From Juglans regia (taxonomy: Eukaryota; Streptophyta; Magnoliopsida; Fagales; Juglandaceae), in assembly GCF_001411555.2 (NCBI RefSeq), contig NC_049907.1:8192243-8256242 (forward strand): DNA of 64,000 bases, given 5' to 3'. Shown piece by piece: positions 58,117 through 64,000 of this stretch (positions within the stretch are counted from its first letter, which is position 1; each line of letters opens with the position of its first letter). The position numbers and the translations under genes were made by a program. The notes beneath the pieces are model-generated. The model was given only the letters and a program-made list of their open reading frames with translations. It did not search any database and had not been told where the DNA came from.

Positions 58117-59869
58117 TTATCAGATTTTACTAGAGTTTTAGTTTGAATTTAAATCTTAATTTTTCCTATCTCCATTGAATCTCATCTCTTGATTTTATAA
58201 TTCTAGCCTCAAACTATCTTAGACTCCAAACACTATTAACATTCTAGATAAAACTCCTAACTACCAAAAATTCCTTTTATCAGCCATGCACGTCTCTAAC
58301 TTATTTATCCACTCACATGCACATGCACGTACGCCTCTCAACTCCAAACTCTATCCACCCTCCTGTGAACCACGATACCTCAGTTTCCCCTGCCTACAAA
58401 ACTAACCCGAGACCCTCTAGTAATAAACACAACACAAATCTGCAGAGAAGGAAAACTCACGCACACAGAGCAACCCGAAATGTCTTCAACCTATCACGCC
58501 GCGAACCACCATTATCCACTTTCTTCTGCGGCGACTCCGTGCTACCCAGAACATGCCGACACCACCACCGGCTACCATAGAATACATCGGACCACCCTCA
58601 GCCGCCAAGGCACGCCGTAGCAACCACAGACGCACCTCTATTTTTGCACGTCCGAAACAGAGCATGCAGTCACCTCTTCCACGGTAGCCACCGCAAGAGA
58701 CGCCGAACCACCTCTCCAACGACACAGAAAGTACTGACCAGCCCAACCCCGTCGAGCCCACTCCCTTCCGGTAAGCCCATCGCCGTTAGCCACCATTCTC
58801 TCCCTAGTGTTTTTCAGTTTGATGGTTCTCTCTCTCTCTCAGCGTAGCACCCCATTCCGAGAAGCCTCTGGTTGCGCCGCCTCCACTCCCAGCCACCCAG
58901 CGCCGCCGTCGCCCTCAGCCCTCTCTCGATCTCAAGTTACGAAGTGTTATTCAAGAAGAAACGCAGCGAGGTAAGTAATTTGATCATAAATTAGGATCAT
59001 CACAGTTTAGCTTATGTATAAGTATTATTCAAGCCAGTTCATTTCCAGCCAATTATTTATGAACCACTCATGTCATATGCAAACATGTCATTTAGCATAA
59101 CATACGATCATGTCATTCCGCATCATGTTCAGATTCAGAAATTATAATTATGTATGTATTATGTCATGCATCTCATATGTATAAAACACGTAAGCCATCT
59201 TAAATTCAAATGTAAGATAAGATTAGATCAGTTAATAAGATGATCATTCAAATGCATAGTACCAATGCAGTTCAGTTCAGGGTGGATGTGCAAGCCACAA
59301 ACCCAATCATGGTCCACCATAGTATGCTAGAATACTATCAGCGATTCCCCTTGCTGCAGCGGGATGTGGGGCCTGTGCACAACCTTGCACACAGGGTTAA
59401 GTGTGTTGGCCAGTCAGATAAATCAGTCAGTTAGTTCAGATAAATCAGTCATACATAGTATAAGCATCAGCATGAACAGTCATGAATTTTTTTAAGCTCA
59501 ACATGAAAGTTCTTATGAAAATCTTATGTTTATTACGTTTACGTTGTAATAGATTTCTTACTGAGTCATCGACTCATTTTAGTTTGTTTTCATGTTTTTA
59601 ACCACCAAGGTGAAAATGATGATTACGAGTAGGCAGGCCAGGAGTAGAAGGAGCATTTTATTTTTAGTTCAGACTTTCTAAAATAAAACATGTTTTTATG
59701 ACATGAATTTATTCAGTTTATTCATTTAATGTTTTTAGAAGACAATTTTATTAGACCTTTTTCCACATAATAAATTTCAGTTTTTCAGTTATGAAATTGA
59801 GATTCTCTTGCCGGGTTTATTTTATGAAAAATACGTGACACACCTAGCCTACGGAAAGGGGGTGTTACA
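58007..59869. mobile_element. Solo LTR, 1,863 bp
   Basis: It begins TGTAACAACCCGACC and ends GGGGGTGTTACA, so TGTAACA and TGTTACA are inverted, flanked by the 5-bp target duplication GATAA at 58002-58006 and 59870-59874. The paralogous site at about 41375-41385 reads AGATAACCAGTAC without the insert, an empty site. The length and TGTAAC(A)ACCC ends suggest a Gypsy-type LTR (memory). Inside are an (ATT)n tract at 58083-58115 and a GC-rich part at 58480-58930. No gag or pol is present. Confidence 0.92.
58083..58115. repeat. (ATT)n microsatellite inside the LTR
   Basis: About ten ATT units. Confidence 0.85.
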
Positions 59870-61549
59870 GATAACCAGTACAAACACAGTCACCACTATC
59901 GTCGAAATAATAAGCCTGGATGCCATCACAGACATCATATATCAATAAATTAAGAGCAGTAGTAAGGACATTGGGAAAAAAAACAAACAAGCAAACCCAA
60001 AGAACAAGCAGGCAAAATTCACCCAAGAAGATAAATTAACAGCAATTAGATGTTCGCTCAAATTTCAGCAATTTGGCATGATATTAAGGTTCCCCGGTGA
60101 GATATTATGAAAAGATAGATTAGAACTTTGCCTTCTGATGGATGTTCAAATCCAGAATCCACAATGGCTCAAAGAAGCTCTCGTTTCAACAGGAAGTCTC
60201 TGAATCCCGAACTGTGAATCCCAACATAGCCCCTACAACAAATAATGCAGTGCCATTTGATTTAATTCCGGCTCCTGAAAAATGTCCCGTCTTTAACCCA
60301 TATCAAAAAACAAATATGAACTACTAAGGGTTGTGGCTCAATAGTCTATGGATTGCTCTCAAATGGTTTGACATTCACTAGATTTTGAGTTCGAAATTAG
60401 ATATGAATTTACTTTAGACTATTTGGCTTTTTTGCCTAAGTATTCATCTTAGATTGTTAGAATTAATCATTACATTGTCTAAGTTATCGTTCAAAGTTGG
60501 TTTAAGAGTGTTTGTGGCTTCCAGTTGTTTAGACGACTCTTGTCCAATTTCTAGCACGTCAAGTACTGCTGTGGTTGCTCCCTCCTATCTTTTTGCCCAG
60601 GAAAAAAAAGAAAACCAACAACAAACAAACAAACATGAAACCAAATGAAAATGTCCTCCATAGATGAAGAACGACATCTGAGTACATTGTCGTTTCCAAC
60701 AATGTCACGTTTTAAAGTATCAAGTGATATCATTTTCCAGAACACTACCTATTTAAATGCATTTTTTTTTTTTCAAAAGCTCTGACTGCTTCACCTTTTA
60801 TTTCATCTCAAAAAAGAAACATTTTGAAGAAAATATAAACATACCGACGGCCATTAAAGAACTCTCTTTGTCAATCTGCATTGTATGTCACATAATTATG
60901 ATTCAGGGTTTCTTGAAGAATCGAGTACATGAAATAAATTAATCTATTCAATAATCCTATGCCTTGAATGTCTAGACATTCAATTTATTTGGCATACAAG
61001 CGAGATGAAATTAAAAAAAAAGGGGGTGCATACCTCAAAATTTGAAAGTCGAAGTCTGCTTCACTATCATGTTAATATAAAGATTTGCTCTGATATCGTG
61101 AAGTTGCCTTTGTAAAACAAGACAGTTAACATACAGTAAAACAGAACGGAAATGGAGTATGAGCAGCTATTTGATTTCACTTCTCCTTGAATGGCAGCAA
61201 ACTGCCTGCACAAGAACCATAAACTGAGATTAATTCAATATCAAAAGAAGCTATCTCTAAACTTCAAAATAAATTAATCAACAGATAAATGCAACGGTCC
61301 AATAAGAAATTGCCTACCAAGATTTTATCATGTAGCCGTGGAACCCCAAGAGTCTCTTCATGCTACATGTTTATCCATCACATTACAGCAGAAGGTGTGT
61401 TTGAAACTCACATTGATGAAGGAGAGAGTAAAGATTTCGAGACTATCATATAAGTGGCTCATTAATATCTAAATGTAGTTCCAGACAATTGTGAGGCAAG
61501 ATCCCCAGATTTTGACAGACCAAGATGAGGTCTTTCAGGTTTTACCACC

Positions 61550-64000
61550 TCACTGAGGCTTTGGATCTTCCACTCGTGGATCATTAGACTTCTTGTCTTC
61601 AATCAATGTCTGTACAATAAGTGGAGCCTCAGACGTCCTTCCTTGACTTGCGTATTGGTTTAATTTAAGTGAGTATTTGACAGCGGTTTGGAGCTCCTTT
61701 TCGTTCAAATTGCAGGCGATAATCTCCTTCCATTCCCCTGATCTTCCTTCCAAGCAAATTCCATGCAGCAGGGCAGTAAAAGAAACAGAATCTACAAGGA
61801 AGCCCTTACTGATCATCTTATCTTGTAACTGTAAAGCAGTTTTAACCATTCCATGTTGGCAAAGGCAAACGATAATAGAATTATATGTGGCAGTCATTTG
61901 CATCCATCCATCAGACATCATCATTCCGAAAAAGTCTAGAAATATAGACTTACTACTCTCCTGAAGCTCATTGCTTTCCTTGGGAATTAAACTGGGTGGA
62001 GTATTTGCAAACCCATTTACAAGATAATGAAACGTAACGTCATTGGGAACGCACTTGTTCATCAACATCAGTTCAAAAAAGGAGGCTGCTTTTGCAAGTT
62101 TACACTCCTTGCAAAACCTTCCAATAAGTATGCTGTATGTGACAACATTAGGTTCCAAACCACAAGATTGCATCTCTCTAAAAGTTTTTTCAGCTCTATT
62201 GGAATCTCCGGTACTGCAAAACCCCATAATGAGGGAGGTGTATGTGACCACATTTGGCTTCCATCTCTGTTTCAGCATCAGCCCAAACATCCTCAGTGCA
62301 CCATCCAAGTCATTCTGCTTTATGTATCCGTCAATAAGTGTGGTATAAGTAAAGACATCTGGAGCATGATGCCCTTTCCTCATTCTACTGAGGCATGAGA
62401 ATGCATCCTTTATCATTCCAAATTTGCAGAAGCCTTTTATCATGGCATTGTACCCCACAACACCAGGGTCTATTCCTTTTTCAATGGCGAGCTCAAATAG
62501 TTGCTTTGCTTCCTCAATGTCACCATTTCGGATTAATCCATCCACCAAAGTGGTATAAACGAATTCATCAGGTTGTATGTTTTGGTCAAGCATCTCAGCA
62601 AGTAGCCGCTTTGCATCGGGAAGCCTCCCTTTCCTGCAGAGTCCACTCATCAAAACATTGTAAATACCAGCATCAGGCAATACTCCCCTTTCCATCATAT
62701 TGTCTCGCATTGTCAATGCAGCATCAACTTGCCCTGTAACAACAAGTCCATGCATGAGAGCTCCATAAGACACCAAATCGGGTTTTTCCCCTTCTTCCAT
62801 CATCTTAATAAGCAAATCTGAGGCCCTTAAGTATTCCCCTTGTCTGCAATAGCCATGTATAAGAGGAGTATAAGTAAACTTGTTCGGCTTTAATCCCCTT
62901 TGCAATGCCTGCTCCAGAAGTTTTTCAGCTTCCTTAACCTTCCTCTCCCTACATGAACCATTTATCAGCGTATTGTAGGTTATAATATCCGGCTCACAAC
63001 CACTCTCAATCATTCTCCCCATCATCGTCACTGCTTCAACTGTATGGTGATGCTTATTTTGAGCATCGATTATATTATTATAAACCTGAACATTAATATT
63101 CAAACCCCTATCTTTCATTTCCACCAAAAGTCGATCAATCACCTCAAAGTTCCCTTCTTTGCAAAACCCATATATCATAGCCCCATAAGTCTCCGATGTA
63201 GGCAAAAATCCCTTCAATTTCAACTCCTTGAAAAGCCTGCTAGCACTCTCAATATCACCTCTCTTGCAATACCCGTCGATGAGTGTATTGTAAAACACTA
63301 CATTCGGGACACAATCCTCCCCCCACATATTTTCAATCAACTTCTTACCTTCGTTGGCCTTCCCTTCCTTAGACAAACACCTAACCATGATACAAGTGCT
63401 ATAATTATCCACACAAGAGTTCTTAAGCATTTCATCATACACCTGAAATGCGATTTCAGTTCTCCGATGCTTCACAAGAACATCAAGCAACGAATTACAT
63501 GCATAAACACTCGGAACACATTCATGCATTTCACCAGCCATAAAATAAAATTCAAGAGCCTTATCTACCAATCCAGAATCCGCATACGCGTGAATTACAG
63601 CACTTAATGCTTCAGGGGTCAGCTTTAGTTCATTAAGGTTCAAACTCTTCAACACCAATTCAATTTCCGAAAACACTTTAAACCTAGCTAAAAGCCTCAA
63701 AAGCGAAGAATAAGCATATCCATCGAGCGAACAACTATACGGTCGCTTTGAAGCCCAATCGAAGAACTTCAAACCCAGTTCTACATCATGTATTCTGTCT
63801 AAAACGTGATGGGCAATGTCCGAAACAAGGACTTGGGATTCGGCGAAGTGGATTTCAAGGGACTTCTCCCATTGTTCATGGTTTTTGAGGATTTGGACAC
63901 AGTCTTGAACTAGTTTGACGTAGGGCCTGCAGGGAAATGGAGAAGAAGAAAAATAAATGGGTTTGGGTCTGTGAAGGGGTTTGATGCGAGAAAGAAGGGT
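61550..64000 (-). CDS. Long P-type pentatricopeptide repeat protein, start beyond window
   Basis: The frame is open from the window edge to the stop at 61550, giving 816 residues. An internal TTG near 63772 is not the start, because upstream codons keep homology: LLSRIKPLHRPKPIYFSSSP looks like a targeting peptide, then VLDRIHDVELGLKFFDWASK. The rest is a nearly unbroken series of about 18-20 PPR repeats, for example VVFYNTLIDGYCKRGDIESA, DVFTYTTLIDGYIKQNDLD and NVVTYSILIGRFCKECKLA. The C-terminal region, ATYNSIIVCLCQHGMVKTAL then WKEIIACNLNEKELQTAVKY, is specific. From memory it matches Arabidopsis At1g52620 over its whole length, which is about 820 residues, so only a few N-terminal residues should be missing. 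Likely an organellar RNA-binding factor; no E or DYW domain. No lesions. Confidence 0.92.
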   Translation of the reverse strand, partial: TLLSRIKPLHRPKPIYFSSSPFPCRPYVKLVQDCVQILKNHEQWEKSLEIHFAESQVLVSDIAHHVLDRIHDVELGLKFFDWASKRPYSCSLDGYAYSSLLRLLARFKVFSEIELVLKSLNLNELKLTPEALSAVIHAYADSGLVDKALEFYFMAGEMHECVPSVYACNSLLDVLVKHRRTEIAFQVYDEMLKNSCVDNYSTCIMVRCLSKEGKANEGKKLIENMWGEDCVPNVVFYNTLIDGYCKRGDIESASRLFKELKLKGFLPTSETYGAMIYGFCKEGNFEVIDRLLVEMKDRGLNINVQVYNNIIDAQNKHHHTVEAVTMMGRMIESGCEPDIITYNTLINGSCRERKVKEAEKLLEQALQRGLKPNKFTYTPLIHGYCRQGEYLRASDLLIKMMEEGEKPDLVSYGALMHGLVVTGQVDAALTMRDNMMERGVLPDAGIYNVLMSGLCRKGRLPDAKRLLAEMLDQNIQPDEFVYTTLVDGLIRNGDIEEAKQLFELAIEKGIDPGVVGYNAMIKGFCKFGMIKDAFSCLSRMRKGHHAPDVFTYTTLIDGYIKQNDLDGALRMFGLMLKQRWKPNVVTYTSLIMGFCSTGDSNRAEKTFREMQSCGLEPNVVTYSILIGRFCKECKLAKAASFFELMLMNKCVPNDVTFHYLVNGFANTPPSLIPKESNELQESSKSIFLDFFGMMMSDGWMQMTATYNSIIVCLCQHGMVKTALQLQDKMISKGFLVDSVSFTALLHGICLEGRSGEWKEIIACNLNEKELQTAVKYSLKLNQYASQGRTSEAPLIVQTLIEDKKSNDPRVEDPKPQ

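Larger units (their letters stand above)
57915..61392. repeat. Duplicated flank, right-hand copy, interrupted by a solo LTR
   Basis: Noncoding DNA 3' of the long PPR gene, directly repeated at 41284-42160. Excluding the LTR it is about 1.6 kb, of which roughly 0.9 kb is shared. Open frames such as 60142-60327 and 60454-60648 lack motifs. Confidence 0.82.

Noticed and set aside
58317..58847. Open frames inside the solo LTR on both strands
   Set aside because: They lie in the GC-rich part of a noncoding LTR and have no gag, protease or other motif.
62027..63607. Several plus-strand frames antisense to the long PPR gene
   Set aside because: Shadows of the PPR repeats; codon use and homology support only the minus strand.
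1..64000. CRISPR arrays, tRNA or rRNA genes, bacterial-type operons
   Set aside because: None seen; the regular short repeats present are microsatellites or transposon-derived, and the window is plant nuclear DNA. A tRNA scan could not be run.

Overview
The window is nuclear DNA from a flowering plant. Genes have GT-AG introns, there are plant-type families (PPR proteins, a BRH1-like RING-H2 ligase), and the intergenic DNA is AT-rich and full of plant transposable elements. A woody eudicot, possibly of the order Fagales, is my guess from the general look of the genes and repeats; nothing here proves it.

Layout. 1-2.6 kb: the 5' half of a LINE (L1 type) on the minus strand, with a complete ORF1 and an ORF2 that has one frameshift and runs off the window. 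2.6-18 kb: no intact gene; MITEs, a 1.6-kb non-autonomous Helitron (5799-7383), remnants of a plant Ptta/En-Spm-type protein and a LINE RNase H fragment. 18.0-20.4 kb: a multi-exon but frameshifted relic of ALG7/DPAGT1, the first enzyme of N-glycan precursor synthesis. 21.9-23.5 kb: an intact four-exon gene for a secreted or membrane protein with EGF-like modules. 24-34 kb: gene-free, with CACTA-like ends and a complete 330-bp TRIM element with its target duplication. 34.0-34.5 kb: an intact single-exon RING-H2 ubiquitin ligase gene. 35-44 kb: a second Helitron of the same family in inverted orientation, more MITEs, and a rearranged duplicate block. 44.4-45.6 kb: an intact PPR gene. 48.2-53.6 kb: an eight-exon gene for SEC11, the catalytic subunit of ER signal peptidase, with introns that host two MITEs and two solo LTRs. 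55.0-57.8 kb: a broken UAP56-like DEAD-box helicase gene. 58.0-59.9 kb: a 1.86-kb solo LTR. 61.6 kb to the edge: a long PPR gene, nearly complete.

The genes do not form a functional cluster. SEC11 and ALG7 both act in the secretory pathway of the ER, but ALG7 is dead here and lies 28 kb away, so I read no joint regulation into it. The most informative structure is the history of duplication at the right end. The block 40.2-42.2 kb is a rearranged copy of parts of 53.2-61.4 kb: the SEC11 promoter plus exon 1 in inverted orientation, next to a direct copy of the flank downstream of the long PPR gene. That copy preserves the empty site of the 1.86-kb LTR. I found no convincing new biological system, CRISPR array, tRNA or rRNA gene.
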